A DNA stretch of 50,677 nucleotides from Thaumarchaeota archaeon SCGC AAA007-O23 (lineage in GTDB: Archaea; Thermoproteota; Nitrososphaeria; Nitrososphaerales; Nitrosopumilaceae): positions 1-50,677 of the forward strand of contig ARWO01000027.1 in assembly GCA_000402075.1 (NCBI GenBank), written 5' to 3'. Numbering within the stretch: position 1 is the stretch's first letter; each line of letters starts with the position of its first letter. Below, in pieces: positions 17,994 through 27,517 of this stretch. The notes under the pieces are model-generated. The model saw only the letters and a program-made list of their open reading frames with translations. It ran no database searches and was not told the DNA's origin. The position numbers and the translations under genes were made by a program.

Positions 17994-19079
17994 TTGAAAG
18001 TGTTGATTGCGTCTGGAGCAGCTGGAGGAACATCCAAAGGTAGTATAGGTAAATATTTTCATTTAAAGGATTTTGGAGAGGCTCTCACTAAATTTAATAT
18101 AGATTATCAACTAGTTAGAGAAACTGATTATGTTGTTGGGTTTCCAACAAAACAAATAAGTAAATTAATTTCGAGTAAAAGAAAATTTAAAAAATTAATA
18201 GAGAGTTTCCAGCCTGATGCAGTACTAGTTGATAAACAAAGCAATTTTGGCTTAGAAGTAATAAAAGCTGGAATTCCATTATTTGTAATTTTAAGAGGGC
18301 ATTACTGGTCTGAACTTGAATTTGCAAAAGAAACTATTTACAAAGATCCTCTTATGCGAAAGATTGTAGATCTTAGAGGTAAAATTGCAGAGAAAGTTTT
18401 TGCTGGTGCTACAGCAATATTACCAGTAGCCAATTATTTAACCAACATAATAAAAGAACACCATCCACAGCAATCTATAGAAGTTTTTGTTGAAGGAGTT
18501 AACAATGTAAGATGGTACAAACAAGATGGCATGCAATTAAAACACCCATGTGTAGGATTATTGCAGGATGCAAATTGGTGGAGAAAAACAAAAGAAATGT
18601 TAACACTAGAAAAAGTAATCGAAAGAATGCCAGAGATTAATTTCTATTGGGTCGGAGATGGACAGTATAAGGATAAAATATTATCAGTTTTAGAAAAATT
18701 TGACAACTTTCATTGGCTAGGATCTTTACAATATCCTGATAAAGTGAGAGAATATCTAACTGAGATTGATGTTTATGCATTAATAACAGGAATGGATTTA
18801 GCACCACTATCATTGAAAGAAGCACAATTAATGGAAAAACCTGTTGTAGCAACCAATGTTGGAGGTTGTTCGGAAATGATGATGGATGGAAAAACAGGAT
18901 TTTTAGTTGAAGAAGGGAATGCGGATGATCTTTTTGAAAAACTAACTATTCTTTTTGAGAATAAAGAAATGAGTATAGAAAATGGTTCTAATGGTAGAAA
19001 GTTTATTGAAGAAAAGTTTAGCATGGATACAAGTGCAAAAAATTTCATGAGAATTTTAGATTCTTATGTGAAGAATTAA
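17994..19079 (+). CDS. GT4-family glycosyltransferase (paralogue A)
   Basis: This 361-residue GT-B enzyme has FYWVGDGQYKD, EIDVYALITGMDLAPLSLKEAQLMEKPVVA (given here in parts: EIDVYALITG and LKEAQLMEKP) and ATNVGGCSEM, the C-terminal donor-site block of GT4 enzymes. The start is TTG at 17994; no ATG fits. It matches the gene at 24269 almost block for block, including LKHPCVGLLQ, so one arose by duplication. Sugar unknown. It converges with the minus-strand dehydrogenase, overlapping it by four bases. Confidence 0.82.
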   Translation: MKVLIASGAAGGTSKGSIGKYFHLKDFGEALTKFNIDYQLVRETDYVVGFPTKQISKLISSKRKFKKLIESFQPDAVLVDKQSNFGLEVIKAGIPLFVILRGHYWSELEFAKETIYKDPLMRKIVDLRGKIAEKVFAGATAILPVANYLTNIIKEHHPQQSIEVFVEGVNNVRWYKQDGMQLKHPCVGLLQDANWWRKTKEMLTLEKVIERMPEINFYWVGDGQYKDKILSVLEKFDNFHWLGSLQYPDKVREYLTEIDVYALITGMDLAPLSLKEAQLMEKPVVATNVGGCSEMMMDGKTGFLVEEGNADDLFEKLTILFENKEMSIENGSNGRKFIEEKFSMDTSAKNFMRILDSYVKN

Positions 19080-19864
19080 GTTCTTCTCGAATATTTTTTG
19101 TTAATGGACTTTGCGTTTTTTACTTTTTTTGAATAAGTATTATTCATCTTTTTGATTAGATTCAATGTTTGATTATTGATTAATTCAAGATTTGGTATTA
19201 CACAATGTCCGCCAATATATCCAGGATACATTTTTGGTCTATTTCCTAATAATTTGTGGATCTCATCAGAAAATAACCACATTTCATTATAATTAACATC
19301 ATAAGTTTTAGCTATGACGTTAGTTATCTGTGAATAATTTATCAACCAACCTAGATAAGATGTATCACATAAAATTTTGGCTAATTCTAATGTCTCTGGT
19401 TTTGACATCTGTTTAGTTTTCACACCAAAATGTTTCATTTTTCTTGAATAGGTTTTGATAGCCCATTGTCTTTTTGGAGCATTTTTTGATATAGCAAAAA
19501 ATTTTGTGAATCGTTTGAGATCTTTTAACATTCTTTTATGAACTCCTCTTGTAGCGCTGTAAATCAAAGGTATATCCATTTTTTTTTGAATTCGTTCTGT
19601 TGTTCCAGGACCAATTGTACTATGTATAACAATACACTCTGGTTTGAATTTTTTATATAACTGAAGTAGATTGGAGTCAAATTTTGATGTAACAGGAATT
19701 GCAATATGTAAAAAAGAAGTTTGCATATCTTGAAGTTTTTTGAGTTTTGTTTCATTCACTAATCTTTTATCTAAATCATATCCAACAACGGCTTGTTTTT
19801 TGGAAAATAATTTTAGAATTGGTGAACCAATTTCGCCTAGGCCCGCAACAATATCTTTTTTCAT
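19076..19864 (-). CDS. UDP-sugar-dehydrogenase-like NAD-binding protein, short form
   Basis: From ATG 19864 (MKKDIVAGLGEIGSP) the product is 262 residues. It has a Rossmann N-terminus and the central helical region of the UDP-glucose/GDP-mannose dehydrogenase superfamily, including ECIVIHSTIGPGTTE, and near the end YPGYIGGHCVIPNLELI, equivalent to the catalytic-Cys GGHC segment. The C-terminal UDP-binding domain of standard enzymes (about 400-450 residues) is missing. It may be a divergent dehydrogenase that acts on a simpler substrate, or a natural truncation. ATG 19876 is an alternative start. Confidence 0.62.
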   Translation of the reverse strand: MKKDIVAGLGEIGSPILKLFSKKQAVVGYDLDKRLVNETKLKKLQDMQTSFLHIAIPVTSKFDSNLLQLYKKFKPECIVIHSTIGPGTTERIQKKMDIPLIYSATRGVHKRMLKDLKRFTKFFAISKNAPKRQWAIKTYSRKMKHFGVKTKQMSKPETLELAKILCDTSYLGWLINYSQITNVIAKTYDVNYNEMWLFSDEIHKLLGNRPKMYPGYIGGHCVIPNLELINNQTLNLIKKMNNTYSKKVKNAKSINKKYSRRT

Positions 19865-19890
19865 TACTATTTCCACTTATGAATACTAAA

Positions 19891-21111
19891 TTAATCTAAT
19901 GTAGTATTACTACTCATTTCTTTTGTAATAAACAATCTATACCAAATTTCAAAAGCAAGTATTCCTAAAAATTTATTCACATATTTTACATCAATGTCTG
20001 GATTGTCAATATGTTTTTGTATCCAACTATTGTTTATCCAACCATCTTTAACTACTCTTGAATCATTAAGAAACTCTTTGCATAGATCATGCCCATGGAA
20101 TTTCCAGAGATTAATCGTATTTACATTAAATCCTAATTTTTCTTTGGTTATTAGTGATGCAAGATTATTTTTTTCCAATATACTCCTTAGCGGTAATTTC
20201 CCAATTTCGTTATCCACATCATATTTGTATTTTGTTGGGATATGAGTAGCGGTAGTAAGTAATCCATTATTTAGTAAAGGAGCTAATTGATTTATTTTGA
20301 AATGATCAGTTATTCGAGAATTAATCGGATTAAAATTATACAATAATTTACCGTTATAATCAGCTAGATAGACTTGTTCTAATCGTGAAAGATTATTATC
20401 AAAAAAAGGCAAAAGTATATTGTAAATAGAATTCCATGAAAATTTACATTTATGATTAAAGATGTTTTCTTGATCTGGTACTCTATCTCTTTCATGGCAT
20501 TCTAAATATGCTTTAATTTTTTCGTCAGGATTAGAATTTTCAGATGTTAAGGAAAGGAATTTTTTATATCTAAACGTGTATCCGGCAAAAAGTTCGTCTC
20601 CGCCATCACCAGAGATTAATGTCTTAGACAGAGTTTGTGATTTCTTTACCACATAATACCAATGTAAATCCCAAAATGGCAATTTAATAATGCTAATTGC
20701 TTTTGGTAATTCAGAAAGATAATTATCCAGATCAATAATGTGGTGATCAGCATTATATTTTTCTGCTATTCTTGATGCAGTTGGTGTTTCATCTATACTA
20801 TTTGCAAATTTTATAGAGACTGCATTAATTTTAACATCAGGTTTTGTTTTGCGTAGCAAAGATAGCATTAATGCTGAATCAACTCCACCACTAAGAGCTA
20901 TTGAGATTTCTTGCTCGTTGGTGTAATTCAGTTTTTTTTCAATTTCATCACATATTGAATTCTCAATGGAAGTGGGGTTTACAGGTTCCTCAATTGGTTC
21001 AAAATCTTTCCAAGTTTTCTTAGGTAAATTTGGTTTAATTGAAGGATCATATCTTAAAGTTAGAATATTTACTATTGATGAAGGATTGACTGTGGGATTA
21101 GGAGTTTCCAC
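19891..21111 (-). CDS. Asparagine-synthase-like amidotransferase lacking the glutaminase domain
   Basis: The 406-residue protein carries the PP-loop ALSGGVDSALML (SGGVDS at 74-79) and ISGDGGDELFAGYTFRY, both diagnostic of the AsnB synthetase domain, which activates a carboxylate by adenylation and amidates it. The N-terminal class II glutaminase domain with its Cys2 nucleophile is absent: the protein starts in the linker region (NILTLRYDP). It overlaps the nucleotide-sugar dehydrogenase gene by 14 bases, so a uronic acid made by that enzyme is a plausible substrate. Ammonia would have to be free or come from another protein. Confidence 0.75.
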   Translation of the reverse strand: METPNPTVNPSSIVNILTLRYDPSIKPNLPKKTWKDFEPIEEPVNPTSIENSICDEIEKKLNYTNEQEISIALSGGVDSALMLSLLRKTKPDVKINAVSIKFANSIDETPTASRIAEKYNADHHIIDLDNYLSELPKAISIIKLPFWDLHWYYVVKKSQTLSKTLISGDGGDELFAGYTFRYKKFLSLTSENSNPDEKIKAYLECHERDRVPDQENIFNHKCKFSWNSIYNILLPFFDNNLSRLEQVYLADYNGKLLYNFNPINSRITDHFKINQLAPLLNNGLLTTATHIPTKYKYDVDNEIGKLPLRSILEKNNLASLITKEKLGFNVNTINLWKFHGHDLCKEFLNDSRVVKDGWINNSWIQKHIDNPDIDVKYVNKFLGILAFEIWYRLFITKEMSSNTTLD

Positions 21112-22471
21112 GACCTAGACCCCTAAAAATTACTTTTTCTAGCTTTGCAGAAGATGGATCAATAATTCCTCGAGTATCGATCAGTATTGGATTTTTCATT
21201 TTTGCAAAAGATGAAATCTTAATTTTCTTAAAATCATCATGAGATGTTACAATTATCGCTGCGTCCATTTTTGGCAATATGTCGTCTAAATTATCTTCAA
21301 CTTTGATTCCAAATACATTTTCTGAAGGAAAATATGGATCATAAACGTGTACATTTGTTCCTAAATTTTGTAATTTTTTTATGATTTTCTCAGCGGGAGA
21401 TAATTGAATATCTTTTACATTGGGTTTGTATGAAACACCAAGAATTAGAATATCACTATTTTGTAATGGTTTGTTAGATTCCTTAAACGCATCAGAAGTA
21501 AGTTTCACAACATGGTCCGGCATCTTTTCATTTATTTTTCTGCCAGATTCAATCATACTCAGCTTTACACCCATACGTTTTGCAGAATTAAGAAGTTGAT
21601 ACGAATTAATAGGTAAACATGGACCACCAACCCCAGCACCAGGATAATGTATTTGAAAATTATATTTCTTTTTTGCAGCATCTAAAACTTGCATCGTGTC
21701 AATTCCTAATTTTTCAAACATTAAGGATAATTCGCTTATAAATGCGATATTGATATCTCGGAAGACGTTTGTTGTTAGTTTTACAGCATTTGCAGTTTTA
21801 CAGTTTGGCATTTCAACTAGCTCAACCGAAAACACAAAATCATAAATCATTTTGATCATTTTTGTTACGTGATTATTTATTCCACCAACCAATCTAGGAA
21901 GATTTGTAAAATCATGTAAAATTTCACCGGGATTAGCATTTTCAGGACACACGCCAATAAAGAAATTTTCCTCTATTTTTAACCGCCCAGATTCTGATAT
22001 TGTAGATATCATTTCATCTTCAATAAATCCCGGTTCAATTGTACTTTCAACAATTACTAAAGAGTTTGGCGATAAAATTTCAGAGAGTTTTGTAGCAACA
22101 CTTCTTAGTGCAGAATAATCTGGAATATTATTCTCATCCATTGGAGTAGGTAAAGATAATACAATTAGATCAGAGTTAGAAACAGCGTCCTCAATCTTTG
22201 TTGTAGCTGAAAATTTTTTATTTTTTATTACATCATTAAATATTTCCTCGATTCCAGGTTCATCTTTTAATGGGTAAATTCCAGAATTGATATTTTGTAC
22301 TAGGTTTTCATTAATATCAACTCCAATAGTATTCAAACCAGACTTTGCAAACAACAAAGCAGTTGGCAGACCAATCCTACCTATACCAACAATACAAACT
22401 CGAAGGGTTTGTGATTTCAATGCTTCTTCAATATCGCCATGGTTGTTCATATTAATTTTCAAATTAGACAT
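21098..22471 (-). CDS. Nucleotide-sugar 6-dehydrogenase (UDP-ManNAc/UDP-Glc dehydrogenase family)
   Basis: The 457-residue length is normal. It has the NAD motif VCIVGIGRIGLPTALLF, VESTIEPG, GVCPENANPGEI, the catalytic GVGGPCLPINSY with C285, and ILGVSYKPNVKDIQLSP at the C-terminal substrate domain. Such enzymes oxidise the C6 hydroxyl of a UDP-hexose twice, giving a uronic acid. The CPEN.NPG form is nearer to WecC/WbpA-like UDP-HexNAc dehydrogenases than to UDP-glucose dehydrogenase, but this is not decisive. The 14-base overlap with the amidotransferase suggests a uronamide product. Confidence 0.85.
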   Translation of the reverse strand: MSNLKINMNNHGDIEEALKSQTLRVCIVGIGRIGLPTALLFAKSGLNTIGVDINENLVQNINSGIYPLKDEPGIEEIFNDVIKNKKFSATTKIEDAVSNSDLIVLSLPTPMDENNIPDYSALRSVATKLSEILSPNSLVIVESTIEPGFIEDEMISTISESGRLKIEENFFIGVCPENANPGEILHDFTNLPRLVGGINNHVTKMIKMIYDFVFSVELVEMPNCKTANAVKLTTNVFRDINIAFISELSLMFEKLGIDTMQVLDAAKKKYNFQIHYPGAGVGGPCLPINSYQLLNSAKRMGVKLSMIESGRKINEKMPDHVVKLTSDAFKESNKPLQNSDILILGVSYKPNVKDIQLSPAEKIIKKLQNLGTNVHVYDPYFPSENVFGIKVEDNLDDILPKMDAAIIVTSHDDFKKIKISSFAKMKNPILIDTRGIIDPSSAKLEKVIFRGLGRGNS

Positions 22472-22567
22472 GATTATTCAAAAAATTTTCAGCATTTTAA
22501 GCTTTAAGTTACTATTCTATTATACACTATACTTTTATTATTTTAAACCACGAATTTGGTAGCTGAG

Positions 22568-23275
22568 ATGAATCTAGAAAAAGAAAGGCTATTGATTATT
22601 GCGCCACATGCAGATGATGAAGTTTTGGGTTGCTTCGGTTTAATTAATACAATCAAAAGCAGGGGCGGTGAGGTTTTTCTTCAAGTTTTAGCGATGGGTG
22701 GATATAAAAAAATTGAAGGGAATAGAATCACGAAAGAAGATTGGAAAGATGAACTCACAAAAGTTGCTGGGCAACTAAAAATTGATGATTATGATATAGC
22801 ATTCTTTGATGATGAAATACAACATATAGACACAAAACCTCAGCAGGAATTGATTGAACATATAGAATCTAAAAGTAAAATCTCAATATCTAAAATTAAA
22901 CCTACAATAGTGGCAATTCCAACAATTTTTTCCACGCACCAAGATCATACATATGCATACAAAGTTTCTATTTCTGCCCTTAGACCACATCCACAAAAAA
23001 CTACGCATATGCCACGCTTGGTACTATCTTATGAATCACCAGAATATTATTTTTGGTCGGCTTATTCTGAATTTGGCAAATTTTTACCAAATTTTTATCT
23101 CAATATATCAAAAAATAATCTAGATGAAAAAATTAATACTTTGAATGTCTATTCTACTCAAATGCGAGAAGGGCAAAGGGGCCGTGAAAGTTTGACTTCA
23201 TTGGCAAGAATTAGAGGTAATGAAATAGGTTTGGACTATGCTGAAGCATTTCATATTCACAGATTGTATATGTAA
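22568..23275 (+). CDS. PIG-L (LmbE) family N-acetyl-sugar deacetylase
   Basis: The protein has LLIIAPHADDEVLGC, the zinc-binding PHxDDE motif, and STHQDHTYAY with the third metal ligand His. About 235 residues from ATG 22568, the normal size. The frame is open to TTG 22556, but the ATG fits better. The family removes acetyl from N-acetylglucosamine-type groups, supplying a free amine for sulfation or acylation of the glycan. Confidence 0.85.
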   Translation: MNLEKERLLIIAPHADDEVLGCFGLINTIKSRGGEVFLQVLAMGGYKKIEGNRITKEDWKDELTKVAGQLKIDDYDIAFFDDEIQHIDTKPQQELIEHIESKSKISISKIKPTIVAIPTIFSTHQDHTYAYKVSISALRPHPQKTTHMPRLVLSYESPEYYFWSAYSEFGKFLPNFYLNISKNNLDEKINTLNVYSTQMREGQRGRESLTSLARIRGNEIGLDYAEAFHIHRLYM

Positions 23276-23311
23276 AACATAATAAATTAATCAAGGAATA
23301 GGTAACAATTA

Positions 23312-24229
23312 ATGAAATATGCTGTAACCGGTGGTGCTGGATTCATAGGCAGTCATTTAGTTAAAAAACTTGTAGAACGTGGAAATGAAGTAATTGTTAT
23401 TGATAATCTTAATACAGGCAAAAAGCAGAATATAGAAAAAATTTCCAAAAAAATAGATTTTTTTGAAGTAGATATTAGAGATTTTAGTGCAATTGAGGAT
23501 ATACTGAAAAATGTTGATGGTATTTTTCATCAAGCTGCAATGGCATCTGTACAAGATTCTTTTAGAATTCCTGAAAAATTTCATGATGTAAACGTTAACG
23601 GAACTGAAAATATATTTAAAATTGCAAAAGAGTTTGGAATAAAAGTCGTGTACGCAAGTTCTTCAAGTGTATATGGCGATACCTCAATCCTACCTATAAC
23701 AGAAAGCGACGAAAAGAGACCCATAAATCCTTACGCCAAAACTAAATTAGAGAAGGACAAACTGGCAGAACAATACGCAAAGAATGGGCTAAAAGTGATT
23801 GGATTGAGATACTTTAACGTGTTTGGACCAAGGCAATCAAAAGAATATGCAGGTGTAATTAAATTATTCTTGGAAAGAATTCAACAAGGTTTGCCTCCTT
23901 TAGTCAATGGAGATGGCTTACAAATCCGAGATTTCGTATATGTTGACGATGCTGTCAACGCTAACATCTTATCGATGGAGAGTGATATAGATTTTGAGTT
24001 TTTTAATATTGGTACTGGCACTACAATATCTATTCTTGATTTAGCTAACATGATAATCAAATTTTCAGGATTAAAAATAAAACCAATACATCGACCTGCA
24101 TTATCTGGTGATGTAAGAGCCACACAGGCAGATATAACAAAAGTAAAAACGATGTTAAAGTGGAGACCAACAACAAGTATTCAAGATTGGTTGAAAAGTG
24201 CTGTACTAGATGTAAAAAATAATCTATAG
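23312..24229 (+). CDS. UDP-hexose 4-epimerase (GalE/WbpP-like, extended SDR)
   Basis: The 305-residue protein has VTGGAGFIGSHLVKKL (NAD), the catalytic SSSSVYGD segment, NPYAKTKLEKDKL (YxxxK), and LRYFNVFGPRQ, the GalE signature. ADITKVKTMLKWRPTTSIQDW is the usual C-terminal end. It interconverts C4 epimers of UDP-glucose/galactose or their N-acetyl forms. It is 36 bases downstream of the PIG-L gene and 39 bases before a GT4 gene, all on the plus strand. Confidence 0.88.
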   Translation: MKYAVTGGAGFIGSHLVKKLVERGNEVIVIDNLNTGKKQNIEKISKKIDFFEVDIRDFSAIEDILKNVDGIFHQAAMASVQDSFRIPEKFHDVNVNGTENIFKIAKEFGIKVVYASSSSVYGDTSILPITESDEKRPINPYAKTKLEKDKLAEQYAKNGLKVIGLRYFNVFGPRQSKEYAGVIKLFLERIQQGLPPLVNGDGLQIRDFVYVDDAVNANILSMESDIDFEFFNIGTGTTISILDLANMIIKFSGLKIKPIHRPALSGDVRATQADITKVKTMLKWRPTTSIQDWLKSAVLDVKNNL

Positions 24230-24268
24230 ATAAATGACGTCTAAATTAAACCCTAAGAGTGCAATGTT

Positions 24269-25324
24269 TTGAAACTATTAATTGGTGGTTCAAGTTCCAA
24301 ATTTTTTCATCTGAAGGACTTTGCAGATGAACTAGAAAATCTTGGTATTGAATGTAAATTAGTACATGATACAGATTTTGCGGATGGTTATCCAAGTAGG
24401 AAACTAAGTACCTGGTTAAAACAAAATAAAAAATTTGAAAATTTGATAAATGATTTAAAACCTGATGTTATTTTTGTTGATAGGCAACGTCATTTTGGGT
24501 TAGAATCTCTAAAGAATGACATACCGTTGTTTGTTCACCTTAGAGGAAATTACTGGGAAGAGATGAAAATGGCAAGAAAAACATTATACAGTTCTCTTCC
24601 AAAAAAACTTGCAATTAACAAATGGGATGATATTGCGTCACAAGTTTTTCAAGGATCAAAAATCATTCTACCAATTTGTAAACATCTTGAAAATGTGGTA
24701 AAAAATCACTACCCAAAGAAACCTACATCAGTTTTGTATCAAGGAATTACACCAGAAAATTGGTTTCAAACAGATGGTATGAAGCTAAAGCATCCATGTG
24801 TGGGGTTACTACAAGGTGCCGTAATTTTCGAAAAAACAAAAGAATTGTTAACACTAACCAAAGTTCTTGAAAAAATGCCTGATGTCACTTTCTATTGGGT
24901 TGGAGATGGACCTTATCGAGATGATGTTTTACCAATATTAGAAAAATTTGATAATTTTGAGTGGCTTGGTGCTTTGGAATATCCAAACAAAGTAAGAGAT
25001 TTTTTGGCTGAGATTGATGTTTATGCTTTGTTAAGTGGTATAGACATGTCGCCTCTGACGCTACTTGAAGCACAACTTATGGAAAAACCAGTTATAGCAA
25101 CTAATGTCGGAGGTATTCCTGAACTAATGAAAAATAATGAAACTGGTTTTCTAATTGAAAAATCTGATCACCAAACATTAATTGAAAAATTAGAATTGAT
25201 TCTAAATGATTCTCAGAAGGCAAACAGTTTAGGAAAAGCCGGTAGAAAGTTTGTCTCATCTAACTTTGATTGGAAGATTATAGCAAAGAATTTTGTTAGT
25301 ATTGCGAACGAACATGCAAATTAG
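24269..25324 (+). CDS. GT4-family glycosyltransferase (paralogue B)
   Basis: This 351-residue GT-B enzyme starts at TTG 24269 with KLLIGGSSSKFFHLKDF, and has FYWVGDGPYRDD, EIDVYALLSGIDMSPLTLLE and ATNVGGIPELM. It is a close paralogue of the enzyme at 17994; the N-terminal acceptor halves diverge more than the C-terminal donor halves, which fits the same donor sugar and different acceptors. It converges on the methyltransferase gene with a four-base overlap. Confidence 0.82.
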   Translation: MKLLIGGSSSKFFHLKDFADELENLGIECKLVHDTDFADGYPSRKLSTWLKQNKKFENLINDLKPDVIFVDRQRHFGLESLKNDIPLFVHLRGNYWEEMKMARKTLYSSLPKKLAINKWDDIASQVFQGSKIILPICKHLENVVKNHYPKKPTSVLYQGITPENWFQTDGMKLKHPCVGLLQGAVIFEKTKELLTLTKVLEKMPDVTFYWVGDGPYRDDVLPILEKFDNFEWLGALEYPNKVRDFLAEIDVYALLSGIDMSPLTLLEAQLMEKPVIATNVGGIPELMKNNETGFLIEKSDHQTLIEKLELILNDSQKANSLGKAGRKFVSSNFDWKIIAKNFVSIANEHAN

Positions 25325-26370
25325 GATTTCTTTCGTCCAGTAACACTAATTCCGCTTTCAATTTCCTTTAGAGTTGTAATTTTTAATTTTGCATCACGGA
25401 ACCATTTCTTAACTTCTGATACTGTATGGCGATAAGCAAATTTAGGATAATACCAATCAAAATTTACTCCTACACTTCTTTGAAGATTATCAGATTCGTC
25501 CCAAAAACATTTCAAAAAATTCCAATATACAAACCTCTGTACATCATACGTTCCAGCTTTGACGCCCAATAATGGAATATCACGGGGTATTGTTATTTTC
25601 TTTTTTAACTTAGATAACGCTTGTCCAAGATATGCCATATCTTTAGAAAACTCCGTGCATTCTCTAACAGACATCTTAACAGTCCTTTTTCTAATATAAT
25701 CATCAACATATTCACGAATTGGGGCTTTCTTATTGTAAACATAAATTGAAATGAATCCAAATTTTGCTAAAAATTTTGTAAGATATTTGAAAGATGTAGA
25801 TGTGTTTTTTGTATGATGTAAAACTTGGTCTGAAAAAATATAATCAAAAAATGTTTTTCTGAACGGAAGTTGTCTAATATCAGCTTGAATAAAGTGTATG
25901 TTAGATGATGTTCCATATTTTTTATAGGCAAAATCAACACTATCACTTGCATCCAATGCAAATACAGTAGAAGATTTGTTAGTAGAAAGCAATTTTGCAC
26001 TATTGCCAATTCCGGTTCCAGCATCAAGGATAAAATTTTGTGACTTGAGAAATGTGTTAAATTGGCCTATTGATTTCCAACCAAATCTTTCAAGAAACCA
26101 ATTTTTCTGCCAATTTACCCAATCTTTTGCATGATGGTTTTTATGGTGATTTTTCCATTTCGCAGAAAATGCCATTTCAGTACGTACAAAATCTTTTGTG
26201 ACATCAACAACAAATCTAGGTATTCCCTTAGTAATTTTGAACTTATCCTTGCATTTGACGCAGATTAAAGTTCCCTCTTTAATTTCATTTTTTAATTTTG
26301 ATTTAGTTAGTAGTTTAAAATCAGAGCTACAGGTTGGGCATACAATATATTCTAGAATTGATGGTTTCAT
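25321..26370 (-). CDS. Methyltransferase with N-terminal Trm112-like zinc ribbon
   Basis: Residues 1-55 form a Trm112/YcaR-type zinc ribbon (YIVCPTCSSDF, then LICVKCKDKF, then GIPRFV). A class I methyltransferase domain follows, with ILDAGTGIGNSAKLL (motif I), FALDAS, IQADIRQLPF and YIFSDQVLHHTKNT (motif IV and post-motif). The C-terminal third includes YYPKFAYRHT near the end. This ribbon-plus-methyltransferase layout is common in glycan and lipid clusters of archaea and bacteria. Acceptor unknown. Confidence 0.82.
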   Translation of the reverse strand: MKPSILEYIVCPTCSSDFKLLTKSKLKNEIKEGTLICVKCKDKFKITKGIPRFVVDVTKDFVRTEMAFSAKWKNHHKNHHAKDWVNWQKNWFLERFGWKSIGQFNTFLKSQNFILDAGTGIGNSAKLLSTNKSSTVFALDASDSVDFAYKKYGTSSNIHFIQADIRQLPFRKTFFDYIFSDQVLHHTKNTSTSFKYLTKFLAKFGFISIYVYNKKAPIREYVDDYIRKRTVKMSVRECTEFSKDMAYLGQALSKLKKKITIPRDIPLLGVKAGTYDVQRFVYWNFLKCFWDESDNLQRSVGVNFDWYYPKFAYRHTVSEVKKWFRDAKLKITTLKEIESGISVTGRKKS

Positions 26371-26406
26371 GATGTGTGGAATTAATACCGTTTTATAAAA
26401 TCACAG

Positions 26407-27350
26407 TTATGATTCATAGAGATTAGTGTACTTTTCTAATAAAACATCCCAACTAAAATTCTTATTAATGAATTCAAAAGCGTTATCGGCAAAATTTTTT
26501 CTTGCTTCTTCATTATCAAGTAAATTATTAATTGCGATCATTAATTTTTCCGGATCTTCAGGAGGTACTAAAATTCCAGTTTTCTGATGGGTTACTAATT
26601 CTGGATTACCACCTACATTAGTTGCTATAACTGGTACTTTTAGATAAAATGCTTCTTTGATTACTTGTGGTATACTTTCAGTTCGTGATGGAACAACAAG
26701 CATTTGTGAAGCTTTCAGAATCTTCATTGTTTCATCCCATGGAAGATCGGTACAGAATTTGACAGTTCCATTAATCTGAGATTCAATTTTTCGTAGAATG
26801 TCTATTCCTTTTTCAAAACTATCGCGACCTACATATGCAATCTGTTTTGGATTTCTTTCTACATTTGGGATTTTTTCAAATTTTGTTTTATCTAATGGAG
26901 CAGGAAGATATTCAAAATCCTTTCCTAATTTTTTTTATATTCTGATTGAACTGCTTTAGAGTCAGTTGTGAGCACGTCTGCCCAATCCAGTATTTGGCTT
27001 TCTTGACTACTTACAATACCACTTGTAATTTTTGAATGAAGCATTTCAACTTGTTTAGAATATACTCCATGCACTGACAGAATCTTCTTTTTTGATTTTA
27101 TCCTTTTCATGATAAATGCAGATGGTAAATTCCATGCGTGAACTACATCGTAGGTTTTTTTATTTAATATTCCCTTTATCGTGCCAAATAATGAGAAACT
27201 TAGGTTTTTTAGATTTTTAATTGGTATATGTGGAATATGCATTAACTCAACATTATATCCAATTTCACGGAGCTTTTCTGCAACACGAAATGCATGTGGA
27301 CCAATTCCACCAGCCCCGGAATATGTCGGAGATATGAAAAGAACGTTCAT
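26407..27350 (-). CDS. GT4-family glycosyltransferase, frameshifted
   Basis: The N-terminal half (27350 to 26925) has MNVLFISPTYSGAGGIGPH, the GT4 start, and ends QSEYKKN-stop. The C-terminal half continues in another frame from about 26935 (LGKDFEYLPAPLDK, then IAYVGRDSFEKG and VPSRTESIPQVIKEAF with the donor-binding E...E pair, then ATNVGGNPELV). Adding one base to the eight-T run at 26929-26936 (A-run on the coding strand) restores a single 314-residue protein. It is either a recent null mutation or a sequencing error; the reading frames are otherwise intact, favouring the latter. Confidence 0.8.
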
Positions 27351-27517
27351 TCATGAAATTTACTATAATTACTTTTTAAGCTCTTGGATTAATTTGTAGA
27401 CTGCTTTTGATATAGATGATACTAGAATTTTTCAAGATTGGTTTTAATGAATTTAAAGATCAGTGATTTCTATTTTTCTTCCAAAGAATATTAAGAAAGG
27501 CATTTTCATCAAACTTA

